From Microcystis viridis FACHB-1342 (lineage in GTDB: Bacteria > Cyanobacteriota > Cyanobacteriia > Cyanobacteriales > Microcystaceae): 58,989 nucleotides of DNA. The position numbers were made by a program, and so were the translations under genes. Numbering within the stretch: the first letter of the stretch is position 1; every line of letters starts with the position of its first letter. Location of the stretch: contig NZ_JACJSV010000020.1 of the NCBI RefSeq assembly GCF_014698335.1, forward strand, positions 1-58,989. Reading direction: 5' to 3'. Shown here in pieces: positions 43,901 to 53,935 of the stretch. The notes under the pieces were generated by a model, which saw nothing but the letters and a program-made list of their open reading frames with translations, was not told where the DNA came from and ran no database searches.

Positions 43901-44190
43901 ATCTGTTATTTTTCGTGCTGTTCCTAGGCTGAGACGATTTTTTGTACCAAGGGATGACGCACCACATCGGCCCGGGATAGGTAACAAAAAGCGATCCCTT
44001 CTACTGATTTTAGGATTTTTTGAGCGGCAATTAACCCCGATTCTTGTTGTTGCGGTGAATCGGTTTGGGTGACATCTCCGGTTACTACCATGCGCGAACC
44101 GAATTCCAAGGGAGTTAAGACCATTAATGCGATCGCACTTTCTCCACTGGGGAATTGAATCGTTGGCCAATTTCTACCACTTTAGCAAAA
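43901..44190 (-). pseudogene. internally deleted duplicate of phoH with the rplT 3' tail
   Basis: This minus-strand segment is a shortened copy of the phoH-rplT junction at 45603-46615. It keeps the tail of rplT (FAKVVET region), then phoH residues about 6-19 (TIQFPSGESAIAL) fused in frame to about residue 246 onward (MVLTPLEFGSRMVVTGDVTQ), up to the C-terminus. In the fused frame the codon for Tyr in SAYEQHER is a TAG stop. The P-loop and nuclease parts are absent and there is no start codon at the rplT junction. An ATG at 44124 could still give a 66-residue peptide. Two deletions and a nonsense change point to decay. Confidence 0.85.
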
Positions 44191-44289
44191 TTGTTGTCTT
44201 AGCTGGAAATATTGATTAAATTGGAAGTTTTTAGCTGTTATTAGTTACTTAACCTAATATAGTGGTGGCGTTCTGTAAGGAGTCCCGCC

Positions 44290-45183
44290 GTGACTAACAA
44301 TTCCATCGAGCCTTTGAATATTGGCAATACGATTAATACTGCCTTCCGTCTTTATCGTGATCGCTTCCAAACTTATGTATTCTTTGCTGTCCGCGCCTGT
44401 TTGTGGTCGCTTCTCCCCTTAGTTTTGCAATTAATTCTCAGTCAATTACTTTATCAAACAATTACCCCCGAACAAGGCAGCGATATTGGTTTACGTTTAT
44501 TTCTTTTCCCAGTACAAATTTTCTCGGCCGCTAAGTCTCTTTTCAATAATGCGGTTATCTCACGATTAGCTTTTCAAGACATCATTTATCAGCCAGAAAC
44601 TGCCGGACAAGCGGAAAAAAAAGTTAAGCCGAAAATGTGGCGCTTGTGGTGGATGCAGGTTTTGCTCGGTTTGTTGGGAGCGGCAATAATCTTGCCGATA
44701 ACGCTGCCTCTGATGCTAGTCAGTTTTATCCCCATCCTTGGTGTATTGCTTATTTTAGCAGCTTTTTTCTGTCTTCCTTTTTTCTTCCTTTGGTTATCTG
44801 CTCGCATTTACATTGCCGAATTGCCCTTAGTAATTGAAGATAATTTAGGCAGTTGGCAAGCAATCAAGAGAGGTTGGCATTTAACTAAAAACTCGGCTTG
44901 GAGAATTGTGGGAGTGGTATTTATTGCCAGTTTATTAATTATTCCAGTTTATATTCTGTCAGGGGCTTTGGCTTCAATTCCCTTTTGGGTTAATTTTTCC
45001 TCTTTTTATAGTAGTTTGGAATCGGTAGAGGACTGGCAAACGCTCGCGGAAAATCCTCTTTTTTTCCGACAAATGGCGATGTTTTCCTATGGTATGATTA
45101 CTGTTTTTGTACTTCTGAATATTTTATTAGTTCCTTTTTGGCAATCTCTCAAAAGTGTGATCTATAATCATCTTTTGGACTAG
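44290..45183 (+). CDS. multi-pass membrane protein, unknown function
   Basis: The 297-residue protein has about six membrane helices, including SLLPLVLQLILSQLL, LLGAAIILPITLPLMLVSFIPILGVLLILAAFF and IVGVVFIASLLIIPVYIL. The pattern, with NIGNTINTAFRLYRDRF at the start and AIKRGWHLTKNSAWRIVGV in the middle, resembles cyanobacterial proteins related to the glycerophosphodiesterase membrane domain (DUF975-like). No catalytic domain is present. GTG start with AAGGAG 9 bases upstream. Confidence 0.7.
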   Translation: MTNNSIEPLNIGNTINTAFRLYRDRFQTYVFFAVRACLWSLLPLVLQLILSQLLYQTITPEQGSDIGLRLFLFPVQIFSAAKSLFNNAVISRLAFQDIIYQPETAGQAEKKVKPKMWRLWWMQVLLGLLGAAIILPITLPLMLVSFIPILGVLLILAAFFCLPFFFLWLSARIYIAELPLVIEDNLGSWQAIKRGWHLTKNSAWRIVGVVFIASLLIIPVYILSGALASIPFWVNFSSFYSSLESVEDWQTLAENPLFFRQMAMFSYGMITVFVLLNILLVPFWQSLKSVIYNHLLD

Positions 45184-45230
45184 GAAAAAAATGATGGGGG
45201 AGAATACTAATAACTGAGCGGCTGTTGGTG

Positions 45231-45267
45231 TATCTAAATTACTTGTTAAGACTGTCTATGAGCAGGG
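45231..45267 (+). repeat. dispersed repeat TATCTAAATTA..GTTAAGACTGTC
   Basis: This matches 31481-31517 in the same orientation with about five differences over 37 bases. A G-rich run follows in both copies. Confidence 0.45.
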
Positions 45268-45339
45268 GGTGGGGTAGTGGGGAGAGGGGAGAAAAAAGCT
45301 GACTCCTGAATTCTGTCTCCTCAATAATGACTTCTAACC

Positions 45340-45570
45340 CTGACAGGGGGACAAGAAGGCTGAAATCCATATAGCATAAGCTTTTCATGGTTTTGGCTCG
45401 AAAAAGTTCGCCGCACCATCTCTCACTTATTAATAATAATTCCTAGTAAGCTCGCTCCTATCCCTAATTCTTTCGTTAGCTTTTTGCCTAGAATCGCTAG
45501 ATCTATTTCTAGCGAGAGAAGCCAGAAGCCTTTGTTGGCAAGTTTTCTAGCTCGCTTGTCCCCCTGTCAG
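45340..45570. mobile_element. 231-base MITE with 16-base inverted ends and 9-base target duplication
   Basis: The ends CTGACAGGGGGACAAG (45340-45355) and CTTGTCCCCCTGTCAG (45555-45570) are perfect 16-base inverted repeats. CTTCTAACC lies directly outside both ends (45331-45339 and 45571-45579), as expected of a 9-base target-site duplication. No transposase is encoded. It must have been moved by an element elsewhere in the genome. It lies between the membrane-protein gene and phoH. Confidence 0.8.
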
Positions 45571-45612
45571 CTTCTAACCCAATGGTAGATGTGGGACTAT
45601 CTCAACAATCTG

Positions 45613-46569
45613 TTATCTTTCGTGCTGTTCGTAAGCTGAGACGATTTTTTGTACTAAGGGATGACGCACCACATCGGCCCGGGATAGGTAACAAAAAGCA
45701 ATCCCTTCTACTGATTTGAGGATTTTTTGAGCGGCAATTAACCCCGATTCCTGTTGTTGCGGTAAATCGGTTTGGGTGACATCTCCAGTTACTACCATGC
45801 GCGAACCGAATCCCAAGCGAGTTAAGACCATTTTTAACTGTGCTGGGGTGGTATTTTGGGCTTCATCAACGATAACAAAAGCATTAGCTAGGGTTCGTCC
45901 CCGCATATAAGCTAAGGGAGCGATTTCGATTTTACCCCGTTCCATCAGGTCGGGAATTTTGGCCGCTTCGATAAATTCGTATAAAGCATCGTAGAGGGGA
46001 CGCAAAAAAGGATCGACTTTTTGCTGTAAATCACCTGGGAGAAAACCTAATTTTTCCCCCGCTTCCACGGCCGGCCGGGTGAGGATAATCCGTTCTACTT
46101 TATCTTCTAATAGAGCTTGTACGGCTAAAACGGCGGCTAAAAAGGTTTTCCCCGTGCCAGCAGGTCCAATACAAAAGGTGATATCGTGACTTTGAATCGC
46201 TTGGATATATTGACGCTGACGGAAGGTTTTTGCCCGAATTAGCTCCCCGCGACGGGTACGAGCGAGAATATCCTGCTGTAGTTCTTTATACTCGCTAGAA
46301 CGCCCCGTATCGAGGGCATGGATAGCGGTCATAATATCGGCTTCGGCGATTAACTTGGCCTCTTGCCATAAAATACTTAAGGAGCGTACAATCGCTGTGG
46401 CACGCTCCACCGGGGTTGGTTGTCCCGCAATCCGCAATTCCAGGCCTCTGAGGACTAAATTCGCCCCAGTTTGCCTGGCTATCAATTTGAGGTTAGCTTC
46501 TTGATGACCCGCTAAAGCGATCGCACTTTCTGAACTGGGGAATTGAATCGTTTGCCAAGTTTCCGTCAT
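45613..46569 (-). CDS. phoH: PhoH-family ATPase
   Basis: This is a PhoH/PhoL-like P-loop protein, an RNA-associated ATPase implicated in ribosome or RNA maturation. The N-terminal region (1-110) is followed by Walker A GPAGTGKT (135-142) and Walker B FVIVDEAQNTTPAQLK (about 230-245). The sensor-like SRMVVTGDVTQTDLPQ and C-terminal RHPLVQKIVSAYEQHER complete the 318-residue protein. It lies 13 bases downstream of rplT on the same strand, so a ribosomal link is plausible. A decayed partial copy lies 1.4 kb away upstream of cysK. Confidence 0.92.
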   Translation of the reverse strand: MTETWQTIQFPSSESAIALAGHQEANLKLIARQTGANLVLRGLELRIAGQPTPVERATAIVRSLSILWQEAKLIAEADIMTAIHALDTGRSSEYKELQQDILARTRRGELIRAKTFRQRQYIQAIQSHDITFCIGPAGTGKTFLAAVLAVQALLEDKVERIILTRPAVEAGEKLGFLPGDLQQKVDPFLRPLYDALYEFIEAAKIPDLMERGKIEIAPLAYMRGRTLANAFVIVDEAQNTTPAQLKMVLTRLGFGSRMVVTGDVTQTDLPQQQESGLIAAQKILKSVEGIAFCYLSRADVVRHPLVQKIVSAYEQHER

Positions 46570-46582
46570 GCTTGGGGCTAAA

Positions 46583-46930
46583 TTATCCTTTGGCTGTTTC
46601 TACCACTTTAGCAAAAGCGACGGGATCGAGGACGGCTAATTGGGCCAACATTTTCCGATTGAGGAGGATATTAGCTTTCTTTAATTGTCCAGTCAGTTGG
46701 CTGTAACTGATGCCCTGTTGACGAGCAGCCGCGTTAATGCGGGTAATCCAAAGACGACGAAAATCGCGTTTCCGTTTGCGACGGTCTCTATAGGCATTCC
46801 GCAAGGCCTTCATTACCTGTTGGTTAGCGGTACGGAATAAGCGCGAGTGGGAACCGCGAAAACCTTTGGCTAATTTGAGAACTTTTTTGCGTCGCTTGCG
46901 GGCGACATTCCCCCGTTTTACTCTAGACAT
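46583..46930 (-). CDS. rplT: 50S ribosomal protein L20
   Basis: L20 is an early-assembly protein of the large subunit. The basic N-terminus ([20 protein letters not shown]) and [23 protein letters not shown] are diagnostic. The 115 residues are complete. It is 31 bases downstream of rpmI and 13 upstream of phoH, forming an operon. In other bacteria L20 represses its own operon; no leader structure was identified here. Confidence 0.96.
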   Translation of the reverse strand: MSRVKRGNVARKRRKKVLKLAKGFRGSHSRLFRTANQQVMKALRNAYRDRRKRKRDFRRLWITRINAAARQQGISYSQLTGQLKKANILLNRKMLAQLAVLDPVAFAKVVETAKG

Positions 46931-46961
46931 GATAATCCTTTAGACAATTTTTCTGGAAAAT

Positions 46962-47165
46962 TTACAAATAGGGCAACATTAAGCGCACTTCCTTCTCGTC
47001 GCGCTCGTTTACCAGGGTAATCTGGGACAAACGACGGCGCTTGCGTTCGGCACTTTTATGATCGAGTAGGTGATTTTTGAAGGCTTTGCGACGTTTGATT
47101 TTTTTGCCGCTTCCCGTGGCCTCGAATCGTTTGGCCGCCGCCTTTCGCGTTTTTAGCTTGGGCAT
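46962..47165 (-). CDS. rpmI: 50S ribosomal protein L35
   Basis: The start [20 protein letters not shown] is typical of L35, which gives 67 residues from ATG 47165. GGGAG lies 3 bases upstream. The longer frame from 47192 adds 9 unrelated residues and is rejected. First gene of rpmI-rplT-phoH; infC is not linked. Confidence 0.95.
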   Translation of the reverse strand: MPKLKTRKAAAKRFEATGSGKKIKRRKAFKNHLLDHKSAERKRRRLSQITLVNERDEKEVRLMLPYL

Positions 47166-47375
47166 AAACTCCCTTTTATTAAATCGACACAATCAATAAT
47201 ACTATCACAAATAGAGGACTTTAGGCAAGGAGTGGCCAAAAGATTCCCCGGCTCATCCTTACTTTGGCCAGGTCTGTACTTGGGAATTAAATCAATCGGG
47301 AATTTTTCCCCTGCCTCTTGATCGAATCGCTAAGATCCAGATAATGTCTCGCGTTAACACGCATCTGGAGAAGTT

Positions 47376-48551
47376 ATGGCTAAAACCCTACTAGAACAAT
47401 TACGCCAATTTACAGTGGTTGTTGCCGATACCGGCGATATCCAAGCGATCGAAGCTTTTACCCCCCAAGATACCACCACTAACCCCTCCCTGATCACGGC
47501 CGCGGCCCAAATGCCCCAATATCAGCCGATTGTCGATCAAACCCTACAAGCGGCCAGAAAAGAATTAGGAGAGCAGGCCACCCCAGAAGATGTGGCCAAA
47601 TTAGCTTTTGATCGCCTAGCGATCGGTTTTGGTCTGCAAATCCTGCAAATCGTCCCCGGCCGCGTCTCCACCGAAGTGGATGCTCGTCTTTCCTACGATA
47701 CCCAAGCTACCATCGACAAGGCCCGTTATCTCATTTCCCAGTATGAACAAGCGGGTATCTCTAGAGAAAGAGTCTTAATTAAAATTGCCTCGACTTGGGA
47801 AGGGATTAAAGCCGCAGAAGTCCTCGAAAAAGAGGGTATTCACTGTAATTTAACCCTATTATTCGGTTTTCACCAGGCGATCGCCTGTGCGGAAGCGGGA
47901 GTAACCTTAATTTCTCCCTTTGTCGGTCGGATTCTCGATTGGTATAAAAAAGAAACCGGTAAAGACTACGTTGGCGCTGAAGATCCCGGAGTCCAATCCG
48001 TTACCCAGATCTATAACTACTATAAAAAGTTTGGCTATAAAACCGAAGTTATGGGGGCAAGTTTCCGCAATATCGGCGAAATTTGCGAGTTAGCCGGCTG
48101 TGATCTTTTAACCATTTCCCCGAAACTTCTCGAGCAATTGCAAGAGACAGAAGCCGATTTACCCCGTAAGCTCGATCCAGACCAGGCTGCAACCCTTGAT
48201 ATTGTCAAAATTACCGTGGATAAAGCGACTTTTGAGAAAATGCACGCCGAAGATGCCATGGCTTCCGAAAAACTAACGGAAGGTATTCAAGGTTTTACCA
48301 AAGCTTTAGAATTATTGGAACAATTGCTGATTCAACGTTTAACCCAGTTGGAAGGTCAGTCAACCCTAGAACACGCCGCCGAAGATATTTTCCGAGTCTA
48401 TGATCATGATGGGGATGGTTTCATCACCCGGGAAGAATGGGCGGGAACCGATGCGGTATTCGATGCGATCGATATTAACCATGATGGGAAAATTTCTCCC
48501 GATGAGATCGCTGTCGGTTTGGGTGCGGCTTTTCGTTTAGTGGAAGCTTAG
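47376..48551 (+). CDS. tal: transaldolase with C-terminal EF-hands
   Basis: Transaldolase moves a dihydroxyacetone unit between sugar phosphates in the pentose phosphate pathway. The Schiff-base lysine is Lys136 ([12 protein letters not shown]). TTNPSLI (34-40) and [11 protein letters not shown] are also family motifs. A calmodulin-like tail carries two EF-hands, [12 protein letters not shown] (343-354) and [12 protein letters not shown] (366-377). At 391 residues this matches a cyanobacterial form with the same extension, which suggests calcium control, not shown here. Confidence 0.95.
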   Translation: MAKTLLEQLRQFTVVVADTGDIQAIEAFTPQDTTTNPSLITAAAQMPQYQPIVDQTLQAARKELGEQATPEDVAKLAFDRLAIGFGLQILQIVPGRVSTEVDARLSYDTQATIDKARYLISQYEQAGISRERVLIKIASTWEGIKAAEVLEKEGIHCNLTLLFGFHQAIACAEAGVTLISPFVGRILDWYKKETGKDYVGAEDPGVQSVTQIYNYYKKFGYKTEVMGASFRNIGEICELAGCDLLTISPKLLEQLQETEADLPRKLDPDQAATLDIVKITVDKATFEKMHAEDAMASEKLTEGIQGFTKALELLEQLLIQRLTQLEGQSTLEHAAEDIFRVYDHDGDGFITREEWAGTDAVFDAIDINHDGKISPDEIAVGLGAAFRLVEA

Positions 48552-48640
48552 AATTAGTCGTGAGTTGAAGGAACCGGCATCAGTCCCCACCCGCACTCAC
48601 CCCCACCAGTGGGGAAAGTGCCGGAAGTGGGGAGCTTTTT

Positions 48641-48675
48641 ACTGTTCACTGGTAACTGATCACTGATCACTGATT
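48641..48675. repeat. STRR at the prfA stop codon
   Basis: ACTGATCACTGATCACTGAT units run into the prfA stop codon (TTA at 48674-48676 on the plus strand). Confidence 0.6.
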
Positions 48676-49774
48676 AAGCTGTCTCTTGGGCAGCGGCTAA
48701 TTCCTCCAGTTTTCCCTGTTGATCCTTGGCGATACAGGATTGAATCACCTCTTCGATATCGCCATCTAAAATGCGATCAAGGGAAAAATTCTCATTTAAG
48801 CGATGATCGGTGAGACGATTATCCTTATAGTTATAGGTGCGAATTTTTTCCGAACGGGAACCGGTTCCCACCTGAGAGCGCCGCATGGAACTGACTGCTT
48901 CCTGTTGTTCCTGTAACTTTATATCGTACAATTTCGCCCGGAGAATCTGCATAGCTCGTTCCCGGTTTTGCAATTGCGAGCGCTCTTCGGTGCAGAAAAC
49001 CCGGATTCCCGTGGGTTTATGGATTAAATCGACGGCAGTTTCCACTTTATTGACATTTTGACCGCCTGCACCCCCCGATCTAGCCGTGGTTAACTCAATA
49101 TCCTTGGGATCGATATGCACTTCCACATCGTCCACTTCTGGCATAATTGCCACGGTAGCAGTGGAAGTGTGGACGCGACCACTTGCTTCCGTCAGAGGAA
49201 CCCGCTGCACCCGATGGACTCCCGCCTCAAATTTCAGCTTACTATAGACGTTATCGCCTTTAATCTCTAAAATTGCCTCTTTAAATCCCCCCATATCCGC
49301 CGGAGATTCACTCAAAAGGCTAACTTTCCATTTTTGAGTTTCGGCATATTTTGAGTACAAACGCACTAAATCTCCCGCCCAAATACTGGCCTCATCACCT
49401 CCGGTCCCGGCGCGAATTTCCAGCATGATATTCTTTTCATCGAGGGGATCCCGGGGCAGCAGCAGAATTGTTAATTGGTCTTCCAAAGTGGCGATTTTTG
49501 CCTCTAATTCTGCCACTTCTAGGGCGGCCATTTCGCGTAATTCGGGATCGCTGGCGGATTCTTTGAAGATTTGTTTCGCACCGATTAAATCCTCTTGACT
49601 TTTTTGCCAAATTTCGTAGGTGTTGACCGTTTCCTCTAGGGAAGCGCGGGATTTGGCCAGACGATGCAATTCACCCGGATTACTGGTGACATCGGGATCC
49701 GCTAGACGACGGGTTAATTCTGTGTAGGTCTGTTCTACAGATTGCAGTTTGTTGAGTAAATAACTTTCAGCCAT
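48674..49774 (-). CDS. prfA: peptide chain release factor 1
   Basis: RF1 reads UAG and UAA and triggers peptide release. The GGQ motif is in [17 protein letters not shown], followed by [19 protein letters not shown] and the C-terminal [16 protein letters not shown]. The anticodon-like PxT region reads [19 protein letters not shown]. At 366 residues it is complete. Confidence 0.96.
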   Translation of the reverse strand: MAESYLLNKLQSVEQTYTELTRRLADPDVTSNPGELHRLAKSRASLEETVNTYEIWQKSQEDLIGAKQIFKESASDPELREMAALEVAELEAKIATLEDQLTILLLPRDPLDEKNIMLEIRAGTGGDEASIWAGDLVRLYSKYAETQKWKVSLLSESPADMGGFKEAILEIKGDNVYSKLKFEAGVHRVQRVPLTEASGRVHTSTATVAIMPEVDDVEVHIDPKDIELTTARSGGAGGQNVNKVETAVDLIHKPTGIRVFCTEERSQLQNRERAMQILRAKLYDIKLQEQQEAVSSMRRSQVGTGSRSEKIRTYNYKDNRLTDHRLNENFSLDRILDGDIEEVIQSCIAKDQQGKLEELAAAQETA

Positions 49775-50084
49775 AATCGATAATAAATAGGGTTAAACAG
49801 GGTTAATTGGAAGATAACCCGCAAATTCTCCGGATTAAAAGCGTCTGAGAGATAATAGAGACGCAATCCTTTTAATTGTCTTAATTTTCTTTGTCTGGAG
49901 TTCTTCGAGCTAGGAAAAATCCCGCTCAACTGCTGACAGTCAGTCAGTTTTGCTAATACTTAGAAATATTTTTAGGCCAGCAAGCGGCAAGGGAAGACAT
50001 TTTTTTCTTAACCAGATTATTCCTATATCTGAAGCTATCATTTTTTGGCAGGTTTGAGCAAGTAGTGTTAAATCCTGTTTAAAA

Positions 50085-50150
50085 GTGGGGTGTGGGGTGT
50101 GGGGAGTGGGGAGTGGGGTGTGGGGAGTAGGGTGTGGGGTGTGGGGAGAT
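50085..50150. repeat. heptamer STRR, GTGTGGG/GAGTGGG units
   Basis: About nine tandem seven-base G-rich units with T/A alternation lie between prfA and pnp. Confidence 0.65.
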
Positions 50151-50176
50151 GGGAGCAGGGAGCAGGGAGAAAAAAG

Positions 50177-50235
50177 CTGATAACTGATAACTGATCACTG
50201 ATAACTGATAACTGATCACTGATCACTGATCACTG
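50177..50235. repeat. STRR, CTGATAACTGATCACTGA units
   Basis: Seven or more tandem 8-base units of ACTGATAA and ACTGATC type end about 87 bases before pnp. Confidence 0.65.
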
Positions 50236-50321
50236 AATACTAAACCTGTCGGAAAGGGGGACAAAAAATGCTAGGATGGCGACAGCACAGAGAAAAGTGA
50301 AAGAAAGGAATATAGCTTTAC

Positions 50322-52475
50322 ATGGAAGAGTTTGACAAGTCAATATCCTTTGATGGCAGGGATATTCGACTAAAAATAGGGCTTTTAGCCCCCCAAGCTG
50401 GCGGTAGTGTTCTGATCCAATCGGGAGAAACGGCGGTTTTAGTGACAGCAACCACAGCCAAAGCCAGAGAAGGAGTAGATTTCCTGCCCTTAACCGTTGA
50501 TTACGAAGAAAGATTATACGCCGCCGGGCGCATCCCGGGAGGATTTTTGCGTCGTGAAGGTCGTCCCCCGGAAAAAGCAATTCTGACCGGTCGTTTGATT
50601 GATCGCCCCCTGCGGCCCCTCTTCCCCAATTGGATGCGGGATGATATTCAGGTGGTCGCTACGACCCTCTCAATGGATGAGGAGGTACCCCCGGATGTTT
50701 TGGCCGTTACCGGGGCTTCTGTGGCGGTTTTGTTGGCAGGTATTCCCTTCCAAGGACCGATGGCAGCGGTGCGCGTCGGTTTACTGGGGGATGAATTTAT
50801 CATCAATCCCACCTACAAAGAAATCCATAACGGAGAATTGGATTTAGTGGTGGCCGGTAGTCCTGAAGGGGTGGTGATGATCGAAGCGGGAGCCAATCAG
50901 TTACCGGAACGGGATATTATTGAGGCGATCGATTTTGGTTATGAAGCAGTGCGCGACCTGATCACCGCTCAACGGGAATTGATCGATCAGTTGGGTATTC
51001 CCCTCGTCACCCGAGAAGCACCAGTAGTAAACGAAACCGTGCAGAATTTCCTGAGAGAACAAGCTAAAGAGGAAATTAAACAGATTCTCTGTCAGTTTAC
51101 CCTCAGCAAAACCGAACGGGATGAGAAATTAGAGGCGATCGAAAATCGGATCAAGGAAACTATAACCGCTCTCCCCGACGAAGATACCTTAAAAGCTCCA
51201 ACTCTGGAAGAGCCGAAGTTAATCGGTAATCTCTTTAAGGATCTGACCAAAAAACTGATGCGTGCCCAAATTATCGAGGATGGGGTGCGGGTTGATGGTC
51301 GCAAACTGGACGAAGTACGGCCGATTTCTTGCCGGGTGGGAGTTTTACCCCGTCGGGTTCACGGTAGCGGTTTGTTTAATCGCGGTTTAACCCAGGTGCT
51401 TTCGATCGCCACCCTTGGCACCCCCGGTGATGCTCAGGATTTGGGGGACGATCTCCATCCCGAAGATGAAAAACGCTATCTTCATCACTACAATTTCCCA
51501 CCCTTTTCCGTCGGTGAAACCCGTCCCATGCGTTCTCCCGGCCGTCGAGAAATCGGTCACGGTGCTTTAGCGGAAAGGGCGATCGTGCCTGTCCTTCCCC
51601 CCCAGGAGGAATTTCCCTATGTGCTGCGGGTGGTGTCGGAAGTCCTCTCTTCTAATGGTTCCACCTCCATGGGTTCCGTGTGCGGTTCCACCCTAGCGCT
51701 GATGGATGCCGGTGTTCCCCTGAAAAAACCCGTTAGCGGTGCGGCCATGGGTTTAATTAAAGAAGGGGAAGAAGTGCGGATTTTGACCGATATTCAGGGT
51801 ATTGAGGATTTTCTGGGAGATATGGACTTTAAGGTGGCTGGTACTGATTCTGGCATCACCGCTCTCCAGATGGATATGAAAATCCCCGGTTTAACCATGG
51901 AAGTGGTGGCCAAGGCGATCGAACAAGCTTTACCGGCCCGCAAACATATCCTCGAGAAGATGTTAGCGACCCTAGAAAAACCCCGCACGGAATTATCTCC
52001 CCACGCACCCCGGTTATTGACGATCAAGATCGATCCGGATCTGATCGGGTTAGTCATCGGGCCAGGTGGTAAGACGGTTAAAGGGATTACTGAACAGACC
52101 GGCACGAAAATCGATATCGATGACGATGGGACTGTGACTATTTCCTCCACCGATGGGGAACAGGCCGAAAAAGCTAAACGACTGATCTACAATATGACCC
52201 GCAAACTCAATGAGGGTGAGGTCTATCTCGGTCGCGTGACTCGCATTATCCAAATCGGCGCTTTTGTGGAAGTTTTGCCGGGGAAAGAGGGAATGATCCA
52301 TATTTCCCAATTGGCCGAGGGACGCGTCGGTAAGGTCGAAGATGAAGTGGCCGTGGGGGATGAGGTGTTAGTCAAGGTACGCGAGATCGATAGTAAAGGT
52401 CGTCTCAATCTCACTCGTCTCGGTATTCATCCCGATGAGGCCGCTGCTGCCCGTAAGGCTGCTACTGTAGTCTAG
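50322..52475 (+). CDS. pnp: polyribonucleotide nucleotidyltransferase
   Basis: PNPase degrades RNA from the 3' end by phosphorolysis and can also add tails. Two RNase PH domains are seen ([41 protein letters not shown]), with the catalytic region [24 protein letters not shown] ([22 protein letters not shown]) and S1 ([24 protein letters not shown]) domains follow. At 717 residues it is complete. AAAGGA lies about 12 bases before the ATG. Confidence 0.97.
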   Translation: MEEFDKSISFDGRDIRLKIGLLAPQAGGSVLIQSGETAVLVTATTAKAREGVDFLPLTVDYEERLYAAGRIPGGFLRREGRPPEKAILTGRLIDRPLRPLFPNWMRDDIQVVATTLSMDEEVPPDVLAVTGASVAVLLAGIPFQGPMAAVRVGLLGDEFIINPTYKEIHNGELDLVVAGSPEGVVMIEAGANQLPERDIIEAIDFGYEAVRDLITAQRELIDQLGIPLVTREAPVVNETVQNFLREQAKEEIKQILCQFTLSKTERDEKLEAIENRIKETITALPDEDTLKAPTLEEPKLIGNLFKDLTKKLMRAQIIEDGVRVDGRKLDEVRPISCRVGVLPRRVHGSGLFNRGLTQVLSIATLGTPGDAQDLGDDLHPEDEKRYLHHYNFPPFSVGETRPMRSPGRREIGHGALAERAIVPVLPPQEEFPYVLRVVSEVLSSNGSTSMGSVCGSTLALMDAGVPLKKPVSGAAMGLIKEGEEVRILTDIQGIEDFLGDMDFKVAGTDSGITALQMDMKIPGLTMEVVAKAIEQALPARKHILEKMLATLEKPRTELSPHAPRLLTIKIDPDLIGLVIGPGGKTVKGITEQTGTKIDIDDDGTVTISSTDGEQAEKAKRLIYNMTRKLNEGEVYLGRVTRIIQIGAFVEVLPGKEGMIHISQLAEGRVGKVEDEVAVGDEVLVKVREIDSKGRLNLTRLGIHPDEAAAARKAATVV

Positions 52476-52496
52476 GTGAATTTTTTGTTCATGGTT

Positions 52497-52528
52497 AACT
52501 CTCGATCGCTCGATCGAGAGTTTTTTTT
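52497..52528 (+). terminator. rho-independent terminator of pnp
   Basis: A 10-base-pair stem, AACTCTCGAT/ATCGAGAGTT, with a 6-base loop is followed by eight Ts, 21 bases after the stop. Confidence 0.9.
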
Positions 52529-52611
52529 ATCGAAAAAATTGCCTAAAAACGGCAATAGAGACGCAAAAACCACGCCTCTATCCCGGTATTTTCCCTAGAT
52601 ATTGTTTCTGA

Positions 52612-52914
52612 CTACCAGCTAGACTTGACCACACCGGGTAAAAGACCTTGGTGGGCCCATTCGCGTAAAACGTTGCGGGATAAACCAAAATCGCGATAGT
52701 ATCCTCTAGGTCTGCCGGTCGTTAAACAACGGTTACGGTGACGACTAGGAGCGCTATTGCGGGGTAATTCCTGTAATTTTTGGTGAATTGCCAGTTTTTC
52801 TTCAAAATCTTCGGCGGTGCGGAATTGTTCTTTTAGTTCCGCTCTTTTAGCTTCGTATTTTTGTCTGAGACGAGCGCGTTTTTTCTCGCGTTCTACCATC
52901 GATTTTTTTGCCAT
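52612..52914 (-). CDS. rpsN: 30S ribosomal protein S14
   Basis: This is the long, zinc-free form of S14 (100 residues). It starts [20 protein letters not shown] and has [39 protein letters not shown] and the terminal [10 protein letters not shown]. It lacks the CxxC pairs of the short form. The longer frame from 52953 is not used. Confidence 0.96.
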   Translation of the reverse strand: MAKKSMVEREKKRARLRQKYEAKRAELKEQFRTAEDFEEKLAIHQKLQELPRNSAPSRHRNRCLTTGRPRGYYRDFGLSRNVLREWAHQGLLPGVVKSSW

Positions 52915-53034
52915 GGGGTTTCTCGAAAAAGATTTAACCTGTAAAGACAGCATTTCCTATTATAACCTGAAACACCGGTGACAAAGGTGACATTTGTTGA
53001 TATTAATTCTGAAAGTCCTAGTTGAAAATTTTCT

Positions 53035-53574
53035 ATGTCTGAATCGCCTCAATTGCTCCAACAACGTCTTTTTTATCAAGGTCGGGTCTTTCAATTTGAA
53101 GTCTCGAAACTGCGTTTACCTAACGGTGTCGAGGGAGAATGGGAATGTGTGCGTCATCCAGGGGGTGCTTTAGCAGTTCCAATCACCAAGGAAGGTCAAT
53201 TAGTTTTAGTACGTCAGTATCGATTTAGTTTGCAAGCTCGAATTCTGGAATTTCCCGCCGGAACGATTGATGAAGGAGAAGACCCCGCTACGACGGTAAA
53301 ACGAGAATTAGAGGAAGAAGCGGGCTATCGGGCCCATAATTGGCAATCTTTGGGTAAATTTGCCCTGGCACCGGGTTATTCCGATGAATATATCTATGCT
53401 TTTCTGGCGCAAGATCTGGAAAAATTAAGCTTGCCCCCCGCTCAAGATGCCGATGAGGATATAGAAGTGGTTTTTATGAGTTTTGAGGAAATGGAATCAG
53501 CGATCGCCAGGGGAGAATCGATCGATGCTAAAACTATTACTAGCTTCTATCTGGCCCGTTTAGCTCTTAGTTAA
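53035..53574 (+). CDS. NUDIX hydrolase, ADP-ribose pyrophosphatase-like
   Basis: The Nudix box is complete: G-x5-E-x7-REUxEExGU as GTIDEGEDPATTVKRELEEE followed by AGY. The upstream LVLVRQYRFSLQARILEFPAG is typical of NudF-like ADP-sugar hydrolases. At 179 residues it is complete. It overlaps the 3' end of a small converging gene by 8 bases. Confidence 0.9.
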   Translation: MSESPQLLQQRLFYQGRVFQFEVSKLRLPNGVEGEWECVRHPGGALAVPITKEGQLVLVRQYRFSLQARILEFPAGTIDEGEDPATTVKRELEEEAGYRAHNWQSLGKFALAPGYSDEYIYAFLAQDLEKLSLPPAQDADEDIEVVFMSFEEMESAIARGESIDAKTITSFYLARLALS

Positions 53575-53749
53575 TCTTTTCAATCACCGTTTGTCCTAGT
53601 TGAATCAACTCAAAACCGATAAAAAGGCTTAAAATCACAGTGACAGCCTGATTAAGTAGGGGTATATTGCCTTTGCCTAGAACAGAAGCGACGAATTTGA
53701 CCACAACCAAAACGAGAGCGCTAACAACGGCGATTTTGACGGCTATCAT
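53567..53749 (-). CDS. small two-helix membrane protein
   Basis: The 60-residue protein has two hydrophobic helices, MIAVKIAVVSALVLVVVKFVA and NQAVTVILSLFIGFELIQLG, joined by a short loop. It has good hydrophobic periodicity and its own start. Function unknown; it may be a genuine conserved small protein. Confidence 0.5.
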   Translation of the reverse strand: MIAVKIAVVSALVLVVVKFVASVLGKGNIPLLNQAVTVILSLFIGFELIQLGQTVIEKIN

Positions 53750-53935
53750 AGACTAATTTTTCCTCACGGTTAACCGAATTATACTATTTCCAGACTTTTT
53801 CTGGCTAGTTTCATCTTGGGTTTGATACAAAATTTAGCATTTTGGTGGAGAGCGCTCCTGTCATTGCCAAAAATGCCCGGTTTTTTGTTAAGAATTGTAA
53901 AATGTAGTTAGATTTATTTGATCAGAAGAGGATTC

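Larger units (their letters stand above)
49775..50321. other. 547-base gap upstream of prfA and pnp
   Basis: The region between the divergent genes holds a GTGGGGT heptamer array (50085-50150) and a TGATAACTGATCAC array (50177-50235). AATCCTGTTTAAAAG at 50070-50084 also occurs near 23772. A motif CTGTCGGAAAGGGGGACAA (50247-50265) loosely resembles the MITE end at 45340. Confidence 0.5.

Noticed and set aside
43889-44170. 93-residue frame across the phoH remnant
   Set aside because: It is in a different frame from the phoH homology; the remnant itself is annotated instead.
49735-49929. 64-residue frame upstream of prfA
   Set aside because: It overlaps the true prfA start in another frame and has no coding character.
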